Positions 53,583 through 62,159 of a DNA stretch of 64,000 nucleotides are shown piece by piece. Where the stretch lies: assembly GCA_900315095.1 (NCBI GenBank), contig OMXS01000011.1, forward strand, positions 37,314-101,313. Reading direction: 5' to 3'. Position 1 is the stretch's first letter. Every line of letters starts with the position of its first letter. A model generated the notes under the pieces. The model searched no databases. It was not told the origin of the DNA and saw only the letters and a list, made by a program, of their open reading frames with translations. Position numbers and translations under genes: made by a program. Origin of the DNA: an uncultured Prevotellaceae bacterium (GTDB taxonomy: Bacteria > Bacteroidota > Bacteroidia > Bacteroidales > Bacteroidaceae).

Positions 53583-54320
53583 TTACATGTTCATACCACC
53601 ATCTACCTGGATAACCTGACCGCTTACATAGCTTGAGAGGTCGCTGGCAAGATAGAGAGCGGTGTTGGCGATATCGTCCACCTGACCTCCACGGCGGAGA
53701 GGAATCTTCTTCTTCCACTCTTCGCGTATTTCGTCAGAGAGCTGTGCTGTCATAGCTGTCTCTATGAAACCTGGAGCAATGGCGTTGGCACGGATACCCT
53801 TTGGTCCCATCTCCTGTGCAATAGACTTAGCCAGAGCGATAAGTCCTGCCTTAGAAGCAGCATAGTTTGCCTGACCAGCATTGCCATGAACACCTACAAC
53901 AGAAGCCATGTTGATGATTGAACCGCCACGCTGACGCATCATCACAGGAACACAAGCGTGGATGAAGTTGAAAGCCGACTTCAGGTTAACGGCAATAACA
54001 GCATCCCACTGCTGCTCGGTCATGCGAAGCATCAGACCATCCTTGGTGATTCCCGCATTGTTTACGAGGATATCGATGCTGCCGAATTCCTCTTTTACTG
54101 CCTTAACCACCTCTTCTGTCTGCTGGAAGTCAGCAGCATTGCTCGCATAACTCTTTGCCTTAACGCCAAGGGCAGCAATCTCTGCCTCGGTCTCCTCGTT
54201 CACAGCAAGGTCGGTGAATGCAATGTTAGCACCTTCTTCTGCATACTTCAGCGCGATGGCCTTGCCAATACCGCGCGCTGCGCCAGTGATGAGCGCAGTC
54301 TTACCTGTTAATAATCCCAT
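53583..54320 (-). CDS. fabG: 3-oxoacyl-[acyl-carrier-protein] reductase
   Basis: A 245-residue short-chain dehydrogenase that reduces 3-ketoacyl-ACP with NADPH in fatty acid elongation. The cofactor motif is TGAARGIGKAIA near residue 12; NNAGITKDGLMLRM, catalytic Ser in IINMASVVGVHG and YAASKAG (Tyr-x3-Lys) are present; the C-terminus QVIQVDGGMNM is typical of FabG. It follows a TetR gene by 35 bases, an arrangement seen in many Bacteroidetes. Confidence 0.94.
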   Translation of the reverse strand: MGLLTGKTALITGAARGIGKAIALKYAEEGANIAFTDLAVNEETEAEIAALGVKAKSYASNAADFQQTEEVVKAVKEEFGSIDILVNNAGITKDGLMLRMTEQQWDAVIAVNLKSAFNFIHACVPVMMRQRGGSIINMASVVGVHGNAGQANYAASKAGLIALAKSIAQEMGPKGIRANAIAPGFIETAMTAQLSDEIREEWKKKIPLRRGGQVDDIANTALYLASDLSSYVSGQVIQVDGGMNM

Positions 54321-54355
54321 TTTTTTCTTGTTATTTTTATATTATAAAATTAGAA

Positions 54356-54967
54356 TCAGCCATTAATTCTCAACCCCGCACTGCTGTTGCGGCCAAGCGC
54401 TCCATAAACGAACTTCGCCACCAGTGGCTTACTGGTCTCAGGAGTCATGCCGTGACCCAAACGACCATAAATGAATGGCACCTCAAGTCCCTTGATGCAA
54501 TAGTGGGTGATGTCGGCAACAAGTTCCACGTTGTCGATGTCAAACTCTCCTTCAGCCTTACCTTCGGCATACACCTTGCGGAACAATTCTATCTCATCCT
54601 CATCAAAATTCTTGCGCACCTTTTCCACCATCCATATATTGCGGAAGAAGGCAGCACGCAGGTTTCCGTTGCGCATTACCGTCTCCTTGATGGTAGTAAG
54701 ATGGGTGTAGATGAGTTCGATAATCTTGTCTTGAGGTTTTATCCTCTTGGCTGCCACCTCGTCCATGCGGTCAGACAAGCGCTCAAGTTCGCTCTCAATA
54801 ACGGCATAATAGACATCCTCTTTACTCTTAAAATAGGTGTAAAGAGTGCGGCGTCCCTTGCCTGAAGCAACAGCGATATCATTCATTGTCGTGTTCTCAA
54901 GACCGTTCTTTGCGAACAACTGGCGCGCCACATCAACGAGTTTCTGCCTTGTCTTAGATATTGACAT
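54356..54967 (-). CDS. TetR/AcrR-family transcriptional regulator
   Basis: A 203-residue repressor-type protein. The N-terminal helix-turn-helix (about 10-55) reads KLVDVARQLFAKNGLENTTM, NDIAVASGKGRRTLYTYFKS; the C-terminal helical part would bind a ligand and dimerise. Its position immediately upstream of fabG suggests it controls fatty acid synthesis, perhaps sensing acyl-CoA or acyl-ACP, but this is inference. It has its own consensus promoter and is divergent from the patatin gene. Confidence 0.9.
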   Translation of the reverse strand: MSISKTRQKLVDVARQLFAKNGLENTTMNDIAVASGKGRRTLYTYFKSKEDVYYAVIESELERLSDRMDEVAAKRIKPQDKIIELIYTHLTTIKETVMRNGNLRAAFFRNIWMVEKVRKNFDEDEIELFRKVYAEGKAEGEFDIDNVELVADITHYCIKGLEVPFIYGRLGHGMTPETSKPLVAKFVYGALGRNSSAGLRING

Positions 54968-55016
54968 TAGCTTTCTCCTCTCTTTTTAATTTATTGCACA
55001 TTAGCATTATCATGTG

Positions 55017-55048
55017 CAAAAGTATGACTTTTCTTTTAAATACGCAAA
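55017..55048 (-). promoter_or_regulatory. Promoter of tetR-fabG
   Basis: Minus-strand TTTG (55045-55048), 20-base spacer, TACTTTTG (55017-55024), 49 bases before the start codon. The rest of the gap to the patatin gene is AT-rich. Confidence 0.72.
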
Positions 55049-55208
55049 TAATTGTAAGAAATTAGATGAAAAAAAACAATATTTATATGAAAAAATAAGT
55101 ATTTACCAATTGCCGAATGAGGAGAAACCATCATGTGGACTTTCCAGATATTACAAATAAATAGCAACAAATCATCTGTACTTTTTTATAAATTGCTCGT
55201 TTTTTTAT

Positions 55209-55216
55209 TACCTTTG
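55209..55216 (+). promoter_or_regulatory. -7 element of the patatin gene
   Basis: TACCTTTG followed by CAGG, 39 bases upstream of the chosen ATG; it lies inside the longest frame (from 55133) and therefore argues for an internal start. Confidence 0.58.
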
Positions 55217-55255
55217 CAGGCGAAATCATACAACATGAACCACCAAACGATCGAT

Positions 55256-57496
55256 ATGAAACTACGACTCATCATCATTCTATTCATCCTAACAGGATTT
55301 GTCCAGACGGCAAACAGCCAGAAGGAAAGGTCTAACAAGAAAGTGGCATTGGTGCTCAGCGGCGGCGGTGCCAAAGGAGTGGCGCACATAGGTGTGCTGA
55401 AGGTATTGGAAAAAGCAGGTCTTCCCATAGACATTATCACAGGAACCAGCATGGGTAGCATCGTCGGTGGTCTATATTCATGTGGCAACAGCGCCATGAG
55501 ACTCGACTCCATCGTAAGGGCACAGGACTGGACTGAGGTGTTTTCCGACAAGGATGATTTGAGATACCAGAGTCTGAAAGAGCGTGAGAGCCATAACACC
55601 TATGTCTTCTCAACCAGCCTTCGTCTGAAAAAGAGAAAGAACCTAATTGGAGGCGGCATAATCTTCGGCAAGAACATTGGCAAGCTTCTGAACACATTCA
55701 CCACACCATACAACGATTCTATTGATTTCAACACCCTTCCCATTCCATTTGCCTGCGTTGCCACTAATGTGGTTGACAACAGCGAAATAGTAATTCACAA
55801 TGGCGTCCTCAGTGAAGCCATGCGCGCAAGCATGTCCATTCCAGGAGCCTTCTCTCCTGTAAGGAAAGGGGACAAAGTGCTTGTTGATGGTGGATTGCGC
55901 AACAACTACCCTGCCGACGTAGCCAAAGAGATGGGAGCCGACTATATTGTCGGCGTGTCAGTTGCCAGCAAGCTGAAGACCGCTGAGAAACTAAGAAGTG
56001 CATCAGACATCATACTTCAGATTGTAGATTTCAACTGTAAGAACAAGATGGATGAAAACCTCGCCATCACCGACATTCCAATAATTGTCAACACAGAAGG
56101 ATATAGCACAGCCTCTTTTTCTCCAGCTGCCATAGACACCTTGATTCGCAGAGGAGAGGAAGCAGCTATGGCCCATTGGGATGAAATCATAGCACTGAAA
56201 GAAAAACTGAATCCAGTGCAGGCAAGGCCTCGTACCCATGCTGTTCAAGTAGAATTATCTGACAATCCCTCGTATAAGATGGGTATGATACGTTTTGAGA
56301 ACATGAGCTCACGTGACGAGAGCTTTCTCAGAAACAAATTTAAAATGCATGAAGGGGACAGCATAGACAACGAACGTGCTCATCTCATAACCACCTCCAT
56401 ACGCCTGGACCTCTTTTATGAGAATGCCGATTTCCATGTAGACCGTGGCGTCATAGACATGCCCGACGGCACCAAGGCAGACAGAATTACGTTTATTGCG
56501 GGAGAGAGGCGCCCTAATATAATGAAAGTAGGCATCCGTTTTGACACGGAGGAAATTGTTGCAATGCAGACAAATCTCGCCTTCCCCATACGCAATAAAC
56601 TTCCTATGGAGTTTGACTTCACACTGCGTTTGGGAAAGCGCATCAAGGCAGAAGCCAATCTTGACTTCCACCCCACCAGCCTCATTACACCAAACATCAA
56701 ACTCGCTTTCCATAGAAATAACTATTACATTTACCGAAAAGGTTCAAGATGCTATGACCTCACATACAACCGACTTTCGGCAATTGCAGCTCCACTCACG
56801 TTCGACGTCCGTAATTTCCACTTTAGCATAGGAGCCGCCATTGACTATTATTTCAACTATAAACTGCTGTACAACTTAGATACCGACTATTTCATAATCT
56901 TGCCAGATCATGACCACTTTATCAGTTATTTCGCCAATACCGACTATAACAGCGAAAACGATTGGTATTTCCCCACTAAAGGCAGTAAGTTTAAGGCACG
57001 ATATGCCTATTATACTGACAACTTCCTCAGACTGGACGACAAAGTCGGTGTTCATGAGGTAAGCGCTATGTGGCGCACGAACTTCCCGATAGGCAATAGG
57101 TTTGCCATCCAACCTATGTTCTACGGCAGGTTAGTCCATTATGAATCAACCCCTGTCATACTCCGTAATTTCATGGGAGGTGATTGGTTTGGTCATTATA
57201 TAGATCAACAGTTGCCATTTGCCGGAATTGGTTACATCGAACTGCAAAAGGACAAGTTCATAGCCGCCCAATTACAGGCACAGTATTCATTGGCATCTAA
57301 CCACTACATACTGCTTAAATGTACCGCTGCCCAAGACTCCGATGAATACAAGGACTTGTTTAAAGACAAGTTGATGTTTGGAACCTCACTGAGTTATTAC
57401 TACAATGCATTGTCTGGCCCCGTTGGCATGTCACTGGGATATAGCAATGTAACCAAGGAACCATACTTCTATATTAATCTCGGTTATGTGTTCTAA
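55256..57496 (+). CDS. Patatin-like phospholipase fused to an outer-membrane barrel
   Basis: A 746-residue exported protein. Signal peptide LIIILFILTGFVQTANSQ; patatin domain (about 28-300) with oxyanion GGGAKGVAHIGVLKV, nucleophile GTSMGSIVGG (Ser66) and catalytic Asp in VDGGLRNNYP; a POTRA-like segment (about 310-385; FLRNKFKMHEGDSIDNERAH); and a C-terminal barrel ending YFYINLGYVF with a terminal aromatic residue. This is the layout of type Vd (PlpD-like) secretion proteins, which hydrolyse lipids at the cell surface. An alternative ATG at 55235 adds seven residues. Confidence 0.9.
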   Translation: MKLRLIIILFILTGFVQTANSQKERSNKKVALVLSGGGAKGVAHIGVLKVLEKAGLPIDIITGTSMGSIVGGLYSCGNSAMRLDSIVRAQDWTEVFSDKDDLRYQSLKERESHNTYVFSTSLRLKKRKNLIGGGIIFGKNIGKLLNTFTTPYNDSIDFNTLPIPFACVATNVVDNSEIVIHNGVLSEAMRASMSIPGAFSPVRKGDKVLVDGGLRNNYPADVAKEMGADYIVGVSVASKLKTAEKLRSASDIILQIVDFNCKNKMDENLAITDIPIIVNTEGYSTASFSPAAIDTLIRRGEEAAMAHWDEIIALKEKLNPVQARPRTHAVQVELSDNPSYKMGMIRFENMSSRDESFLRNKFKMHEGDSIDNERAHLITTSIRLDLFYENADFHVDRGVIDMPDGTKADRITFIAGERRPNIMKVGIRFDTEEIVAMQTNLAFPIRNKLPMEFDFTLRLGKRIKAEANLDFHPTSLITPNIKLAFHRNNYYIYRKGSRCYDLTYNRLSAIAAPLTFDVRNFHFSIGAAIDYYFNYKLLYNLDTDYFIILPDHDHFISYFANTDYNSENDWYFPTKGSKFKARYAYYTDNFLRLDDKVGVHEVSAMWRTNFPIGNRFAIQPMFYGRLVHYESTPVILRNFMGGDWFGHYIDQQLPFAGIGYIELQKDKFIAAQLQAQYSLASNHYILLKCTAAQDSDEYKDLFKDKLMFGTSLSYYYNALSGPVGMSLGYSNVTKEPYFYINLGYVF

Positions 57497-57601
57497 CAAC
57501 AAGGAGTTGCAGTCAATATGTTTTTTTTAAAAACACCCATATTTTTGTGCATAAAGTTTAATAAATCACTATTGGTGTTGCATCATTTGACAAAAAAGTA
57601 T

Positions 57602-57609
57602 TATCTTTG
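57602..57609 (+). promoter_or_regulatory. -7 element of the small exported protein gene at 57639
   Basis: TATCTTTG followed by CCAC, 29 bases before the start; GTTG at 57577-57580 gives a weak -33 with a 21-base spacer. Confidence 0.58.
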
Positions 57610-57638
57610 CCACATATTAACCAATAAAAAAGTAAATA

Positions 57639-58136
57639 ATGAATAAGTGCGTTTTATTAGTACTTACCGCATCACTAGCATTCGGAAGTGCATGCAAACT
57701 GGCAATTGAGAAAACGGAAACAGCAAGTATTTCTGCTAACATCACAGAAAAACAAGAGGCGACAATGGCTGACGACTCTAAAGGGAAAGAGTTTCTTGAA
57801 ACATTCTATGACGGAATGGATAAAATCAATGGCGATAATTTCGACCTGGACAAGGTATATGCCTACATAAAAGACAACTCCACAGAACATGCTATAGATG
57901 TACTGAAAGAACTCTATGATTATGACTGCGAGGGAGAATGCTTGGCATTCTGGACACTCACCTACGGAGCATTCAACGACCCAGGTTCATTTATATCACG
58001 CAAGATTACGCCACAGGGCAACAATGTCTTCCTCGTGGAGAACAAGTATGAATATAACACCAACAGGATTCTCGTAGAAGTTACAGAAACCAAAGACGGC
58101 TATAAGATAAGCGATATAAAAACAATGGAAGAGTAA
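57639..58136 (+). CDS. Small exported protein, possible lipoprotein
   Basis: A 165-residue protein with an N-terminal signal VLLVLTASLAFGSACK; the G-S-A-C end is a weak lipobox. The mature part is acidic, with FLETFYDGMDKINGDNFDLD and the Cys pair in YDYDCEGECLAFWT, then strands to the end (NTNRILVEVTETKDGYKISD). It resembles small DUF3828-type secreted proteins in layout only; I do not assign a family. It has its own promoter and a hairpin after the stop. Function unknown. Confidence 0.72.
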   Translation: MNKCVLLVLTASLAFGSACKLAIEKTETASISANITEKQEATMADDSKGKEFLETFYDGMDKINGDNFDLDKVYAYIKDNSTEHAIDVLKELYDYDCEGECLAFWTLTYGAFNDPGSFISRKITPQGNNVFLVENKYEYNTNRILVEVTETKDGYKISDIKTMEE

Positions 58137-58191
58137 AGACTACTCCACTCTCTTCTATTTGCGCATGGTTGTCACTTTATAAATAAGAATG

Positions 58192-58231
58192 TGCCTCCTT
58201 AACAACCTGCAAAATGGTTATTAAGGAGGCA
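58192..58231 (+). terminator. Hairpin after the small exported protein gene
   Basis: A 16-bp stem (58192-58207 with 58216-58231, arm TGCCTCCTTAACAACC) with one mismatch and an 8-base loop. No T-run follows, so termination is likely but not certain. Confidence 0.6.
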
Positions 58232-58255
58232 TAAATGCAAAATTTGCTTCATTTA

Positions 58256-58287
58256 TTTGGTCGTTTGCGAAAAAAGCAGTACCTTTG
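58256..58287 (+). promoter_or_regulatory. Promoter of the initiator tRNA gene
   Basis: TTTG (58256-58259), 20-base spacer, TACCTTTG (58280-58287), about 54 bases upstream of the tRNA 5' end. The stretch TACCTTTGCACTCGCAAA recurs on the minus strand at 62279-62297 apart from its last bases. Confidence 0.75.
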
Positions 58288-58341
58288 CACTCGCAAAAAA
58301 GGAAACGACCTTTTTAAGGGTATTTTCCTAATGGTTAACAT

Positions 58342-58414
58342 CGCGGAGTGGAGCAGTTGGTAGCTCGCCAGGCTCATAACCTGGAGGTCGCATGTTCGAG
58401 TCCTGCCTCCGCAA
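58342..58414 (+). tRNA. Initiator tRNA-Met (CAT)
   Basis: A 73-base cloverleaf: acceptor CGCGGAG with CTCCGCA, where the first pair is C against A, the hallmark of initiator tRNA; D-arm GAGC/GCTC; anticodon loop CTCATAA on a CCAGG/CCTGG stem; T-loop TTCGAGT with one mismatched pair in its stem. The CCA end is not encoded. A strong terminator follows, and its last 18 bases are repeated twice downstream. Confidence 0.93.
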
Positions 58415-58683
58415 CTCAGAAGCCCGATAACTATCGGGCTTTTTTCGTATCTACAGCAGGACCCTTCACATGCTCCCGGTAGCAGTTCTTTCTTCATTTC
58501 ATTTTGAAAGCGTCCCAAAGGGCCGAGCGCGAGTCCTGCCTCCGCAACTACAGAAGCCCGATAACTATCGGGCTTTTTTCGTATCTATAGCAGGATCCTT
58601 CACATGCTCCCGGTCGCAGTTCTTTCTCCATTTCATTTTGGAAGCGTCCCAAAGGGCCGAGCGCGAGTCCTGCCTCCGCAACT
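58397..58683. repeat. 133-bp tandem duplication of the tRNA 3' end and terminator
   Basis: The 20-mer CGAGTCCTGCCTCCGCAACT occurs at 58397-58416 (inside the tRNA), 58530-58549 and 58664-58683. The first two start units of 133 and 134 bases that are about 95% identical and include the terminator hairpin plus an approximately 85-base spacer; the third copy is truncated to the 20-mer. No coding sequence is present. Confidence 0.88.
58421..58446 (+). terminator. Terminator of the initiator tRNA
   Basis: A perfect 8-bp stem AGCCCGAT/ATCGGGCT, 4-base loop AACT, then six Ts. A second identical copy occurs at about 58555-58580 in the duplicated unit. Confidence 0.9.
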
Positions 58684-58751
58684 AAAAGAAGTCCAATAGA
58701 AAATTCCCACCCCGAATTTGAAGTGCAACCCAAATTTTTGAAGAAAACAGG

Positions 58752-59047
58752 AAAAGACCTCACCACCTCACTTTTTTGTTTGAAACACTAGTGTTTATAG
58801 GGGTTTCAGAAAGGGAGGTGTTTGGCGAACAGGTCACTCAACACCTCACCTAACACCTCACTCTTTCATTATCTCTGTATCTAGAATATTCCTACTCTCT
58901 GCTATCGATTATCTATTGAAAATAGAGACTTAAAAAGTGACCTGTTGAGTGAGGTGTTGAGTGACCTGTTCGCCAAACACCTCCCTCCTGGAATTGCCAG
59001 TAAACAAAGGGGTTCCAAGGTGGCAAAGTGAGGTGGTGAGGTCTTTT
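58752..59047. repeat. Composite 296-bp inverted repeat
   Basis: Outer arms of 23 bp (58752-58774 with 59025-59047, starting AAAAGACCTCACCACC) and inner arms of 38 bp (58812-58849 with 58949-58986, starting AGGGAGGTGTTTGGCG) are both perfect; the sequences between outer and inner arms differ on the two sides. The palindrome AAACACTAGTGTTT sits at 58783-58796. The 58684-59210 stretch has no credible gene; the remaining sequence to 59210 is featureless. Confidence 0.82.
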
Positions 59048-59210
59048 TTCAATTTTGTGTTTTTTTGAAAGAGGGAAGCGGCTGATAGGTAAATGAGATG
59101 CCACTAAACGGTTAACGAGATGTAGTTTATATACATAATGAGAAACCACTTGTGGCATCTAAACAGGGGAAAGGTGATGAACAGGGGCGTATGGAAGTAC
59201 AACCGCGAAA

Positions 59211-59906
59211 CTAATCGTGGTCTTCCTCCATCAGTTCGCGAATATACGGGCGAAGTTCATAGCCCCAGATTCGGTAACCTGCAGGCGAGAGATGAAGTCC
59301 GTCGCGCGTCAGTTCCTTGCGCAACTGATCTGTTCCATGACTAAGGAAACGTGGATAGAGATTGATAAACTCCACATCGTGACGCTTGCAGTAGTCACTT
59401 ACGAGACGATTGATATCACGAATAGCATCGCCACGCCCCCACAGAGTCTTCCACTTGCCGAAACTTTCGTTGATGGGTAGACAACTCTCAACATAAAGCT
59501 GCGTTTCAGGAGCCTCGTCTGTGATGCGCTTTACCAGACGGTTTATCTTGTCCGCCACCTGCTGCGCCGTGAGGTTATGGCTCAGGTCATTGATGCCTAT
59601 CATAAGGAATATCGCTTTGGGATGACCTGCGAGCACCTTATCAAGACGATAAAGAACTCCCTCAACCGTGTCACTCATGATGCCTCGGTTAACGATATGT
59701 GCACCATCGAGGCGGTCGTTCCAATCGAGTCCGAACTCGGTCATACTGTCTCCCAGCATCACGATGGTCTCGCTGTTTATCGGCTCCTCGCGGGCAAACT
59801 CCGCCATGCGGTCGTTATAGTGGGCAAACGGCTTGAAACTGGTGCGCTGCGCATTGAGCGGCACCAGTGACAACAGGAGGAAAAGCGACAATACCTTTAT
59901 CTTCAT
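59211..59906 (-). CDS. Secreted SGNH/GDSL-family hydrolase
   Basis: A 231-residue exported esterase. Signal peptide LSLFLLLSLVPLNAQ; block I VMLGDSMTEFGLDW (nucleophile Ser); block II Gly in VNRGIMSDTVEG; block III IGINDLSH (Asn); block V DGLHLSPAGYRIWG (Asp and His). All four SGNH positions are present. Likely removes acetyl or acyl groups from carbohydrate or lipid; substrate unknown. It lies 15 bases after the M48 protease gene, the end of a lemA-htpX-like-gdsl run. Confidence 0.9.
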   Translation of the reverse strand: MKIKVLSLFLLLSLVPLNAQRTSFKPFAHYNDRMAEFAREEPINSETIVMLGDSMTEFGLDWNDRLDGAHIVNRGIMSDTVEGVLYRLDKVLAGHPKAIFLMIGINDLSHNLTAQQVADKINRLVKRITDEAPETQLYVESCLPINESFGKWKTLWGRGDAIRDINRLVSDYCKRHDVEFINLYPRFLSHGTDQLRKELTRDGLHLSPAGYRIWGYELRPYIRELMEEDHD

Positions 59907-59921
59907 CAGCGTAAATCTTTT

Positions 59922-60911
59922 TTAGAACTGCTCCAGAATTTCTATTCTCTTACGCGTATCTGGATGAGTGCTGAAAAGAGAATTGAAGAAACTCATAATG
60001 CCTTCTTGCATATCCTTAGGATGTATGATGAAGAGCTGAGCCACATCATCACGACCACAGTCGGTAAGACCAGGATTGTTAGAAATCTTGCGCAATGCCG
60101 ACGCCAACGCAAGTGGGTCGCCACAGAGCTCGGCACCACCAGCATCTGCCATATACTCGCGCTTGCGGGAAATGGCAAAACGGGTGACAAGGGTGAAGAA
60201 ATAAGCGATGGCCGCACATATCAACCCCACCAACATCACTACTATTATAGAGACTCCGTTCTTGTTGCGGTCGCGCCCGCTAAACAACCCCACACGCCAT
60301 ATCATGCGGAACACAAGACTGACAATGGTGGAAATGATGCCCACAAAGACAATGCTTGTGATGAGCAAACGCGTGTCGTTGTTGCGTATATGCGTCAGTT
60401 CATGACCTAAGACACCGGCAAGTTCTGCATCGTTGAGACGGTCGCATAGACCTGTCGTGACGGTGACGGTATATGTCTTCTTGTTGATGCCGCTGGCAAA
60501 GGCGTTCAGTTGCGGGTCGTCGACGACATTTATCATCGGCATGTCCATACCGCAGGCAATGCAAAGGTTCTCCACGATGTTATAGACACGAGGATTCTCC
60601 TTGCGGGTGAGTGGTCGCGAGCCTACTGCATGGTTAATTATCCATGTATTGCATTTATAAGCAATGAGGAACCAGACACCGACAATAATCACCACCCAGG
60701 GAATGACCGTGAGGAACTCCTGGTTGACTTCTTCGACGTTGAACTCTGAAACCCATTCGCCAGTGGCATCATAATAACCACCGCCAAGTGCGTTGAGGAT
60801 GAAAAAGAACATGTAAACCGTGCCCAATATGATTATCGGGAACAACAGCAGCAACAACACGCTCATGCGGTTGTTGCGCTGAATCTGGGTCTGCATGCCA
60901 ACGTATCTCAT
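59922..60911 (-). CDS. M48-family membrane metalloprotease (HtpX-like)
   Basis: A 329-residue inner-membrane zinc protease. Membrane helices at about 17-40 and 70-87, a further pair around 185-240; the zinc motif HELTHIRNND at 170-179 and the third ligand in REYMADAGGAEL near 255. It would degrade damaged membrane proteins. It sits 13 bases after lemA, the common LemA/M48 pairing, whose joint role is not settled. The N-terminus MRYVGMQTQIQRNNRMS is as in Bacteroidetes homologues. Confidence 0.9.
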   Translation of the reverse strand: MRYVGMQTQIQRNNRMSVLLLLLFPIIILGTVYMFFFILNALGGGYYDATGEWVSEFNVEEVNQEFLTVIPWVVIIVGVWFLIAYKCNTWIINHAVGSRPLTRKENPRVYNIVENLCIACGMDMPMINVVDDPQLNAFASGINKKTYTVTVTTGLCDRLNDAELAGVLGHELTHIRNNDTRLLITSIVFVGIISTIVSLVFRMIWRVGLFSGRDRNKNGVSIIVVMLVGLICAAIAYFFTLVTRFAISRKREYMADAGGAELCGDPLALASALRKISNNPGLTDCGRDDVAQLFIIHPKDMQEGIMSFFNSLFSTHPDTRKRIEILEQF

Positions 60912-60924
60912 GCTTCGTTAATGT

Positions 60925-61488
60925 TTAGAATTGAATTTCTGGTGCTTTATCAATTGTTGCACGCTGCTCCTGTGGAATCTCGAACATCGGCTCCTTGGTA
61001 AAGTGGAACATGCTTGCAATGATGCTCGACGGGAACACCTGAACAGCATTGTTCAGTTCACGGGTAGCAGAATTGAAGAAACGACGCGATGCTGCGAGCT
61101 TGTTCTCAATGTCTGAAATCTCACCTTGCAACTGGAGGAAGTTTGTGTTTGCCTTAAGCTCAGGATATGCCTCGAGCTGGATACGCAGTCCGGAAAGGGC
61201 TGAAGTCAAGGCATTGTCTGCCTGAATCTTCTCGTTGATGGTCTTGGCATTAGCCAAACCAGCACGTGCCTCGGTCACTTTCTGTAATGTCTCACTCTCA
61301 TGCTTGGCATAACCCTTCACCGTTGCAACAAGCTGCGGGATAAGATCAGCACGCTGCTTCAGTTGAACATCGATGTTCGCGAAAGCATTCTCACGGTTGT
61401 TGCGCAAACGAACCAGGCCGTTATACAATGATACTAGCCATATAGCCAGCAACACAACCACCACTAAAATAATAATTCCTATTACCAT
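60925..61488 (-). CDS. lemA: LemA family protein
   Basis: A 187-residue membrane-anchored protein: helix IIILVVVVLLAIWLVSLYN at residues 5-23, then a helical bundle with NRENAFANIDVQLKQRADLI and PQLVATVKGYAKHE, the family signature, and a C-terminal segment containing PSSIIASMFHFTKEPMFE. Role not established; it is often encoded with M48 proteases or TPM proteins, as here. A possible -7 element TAAATTTG lies at 61565-61572 on the minus strand. Confidence 0.93.
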   Translation of the reverse strand: MVIGIIILVVVVLLAIWLVSLYNGLVRLRNNRENAFANIDVQLKQRADLIPQLVATVKGYAKHESETLQKVTEARAGLANAKTINEKIQADNALTSALSGLRIQLEAYPELKANTNFLQLQGEISDIENKLAASRRFFNSATRELNNAVQVFPSSIIASMFHFTKEPMFEIPQEQRATIDKAPEIQF

Positions 61489-61633
61489 AATACTTAGAGT
61501 TTAAGTGTTTATACTGTCATTACTATACTTCTCAGCTATAGCAGCCGCTACTCCTTCTATGATGCAAATTTAATGCAAAAGTGTAATATTACGAATTATT
61601 TTAAGAAATATTTATATCTTTAATGCTTTTGAT

Positions 61634-61680
61634 AATAAAATCCGGCCATCCACATTTTTGCGAATGACCGGATTTTTATT
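61634..61680. terminator. Bidirectional terminator between the transglycosylase gene and lemA
   Basis: TCCGGCCAT (61641-61649) pairs with ATGACCGGA (61664-61672) with one mismatch, extended by A/T-rich tracts AATAAAA and TTTTATT on either side. It begins just beyond the stop of the leftward gene at 61689. Confidence 0.78.
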
Positions 61681-61688
61681 CTTCCATC

Positions 61689-62126
61689 TTACTTGTTCTT
61701 CAGATGTCTCATCACCTTTTCATAATAACGCTGGGTCTTCTTAACACTGTAGCGAGGCCCACCGTTCCACGCCCTGATTGCCTGCTCCACATTGTTTGTG
61801 GGGTTGTGGAACGACTGTATCAAAACGAACATCTCCTTAGACTTCTCAATACTGAACCTGTCTGCCAAGGTGTAACGCTTCGAACTGTTCCGCAGCTTCA
61901 GGATCTTGTTACATTCTGCAACCGCAATCGGAGTTATTTGCATCGCACCAACTTGGTTGCCATTCTTTGCCATGCGGTTCCCACCGCTTTCTACCTGAAT
62001 GATGGCTTCCATCACTGGATTCCAATCAAACTCATTAGCACGCTCTGCACCTTTATTTCCTGCAATTGCTGAAAAAGAGATTAACATAAGAGCGCACAAG
62101 GTTACAAATCTCAAAATTCTCTTCAT
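61689..62126 (-). CDS. Small secreted lytic transglycosylase-like protein
   Basis: A 145-residue exported protein. Signal peptide FVTLCALMLISFSAIAG, then a minimal lysozyme-like fold: catalytic Glu in IIQVESGGNRMAKNG, then QVGAMQITP and RAWNGGPRYS, the E-S-G-x-N / G-x-M-Q / A-x-N-G-G pattern of SLT-type enzymes. It lacks the extra substrate domains of MltD and is probably a local cell-wall-opening enzyme; no secretion apparatus gene is near. A -7 element TATATTTG lies at 62151-62158. Confidence 0.83.
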   Translation of the reverse strand: MKRILRFVTLCALMLISFSAIAGNKGAERANEFDWNPVMEAIIQVESGGNRMAKNGNQVGAMQITPIAVAECNKILKLRNSSKRYTLADRFSIEKSKEMFVLIQSFHNPTNNVEQAIRAWNGGPRYSVKKTQRYYEKVMRHLKNK

Positions 62127-62150
62127 AATTAAAAATTTTTAGAGCCAGAA

Positions 62151-62158
62151 CAAATATA
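62151..62158 (-). promoter_or_regulatory. -7 element of the transglycosylase gene
   Basis: TATATTTG on the minus strand, 24 bases before the start codon; -33 poorly matched. A second, stronger-looking promoter lies further upstream at 62290-62297. Confidence 0.5.
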
Positions 62159-62159
62159 G

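Noticed and set aside
58249-58518. Minus-strand frame of 89 codons across the tRNA, containing GGRTRTCDLQVMSLASYQLL
   Set aside because: It is antisense to the initiator tRNA and its terminator; this peptide is a familiar product of mis-called frames on tRNA genes.
58454-58685. Plus-strand frame across the duplicated units, with peptide repeats RAR/RAERESCL
   Set aside because: The repetition follows from the 133-bp DNA duplication of tRNA end and terminator; no start signal or family.
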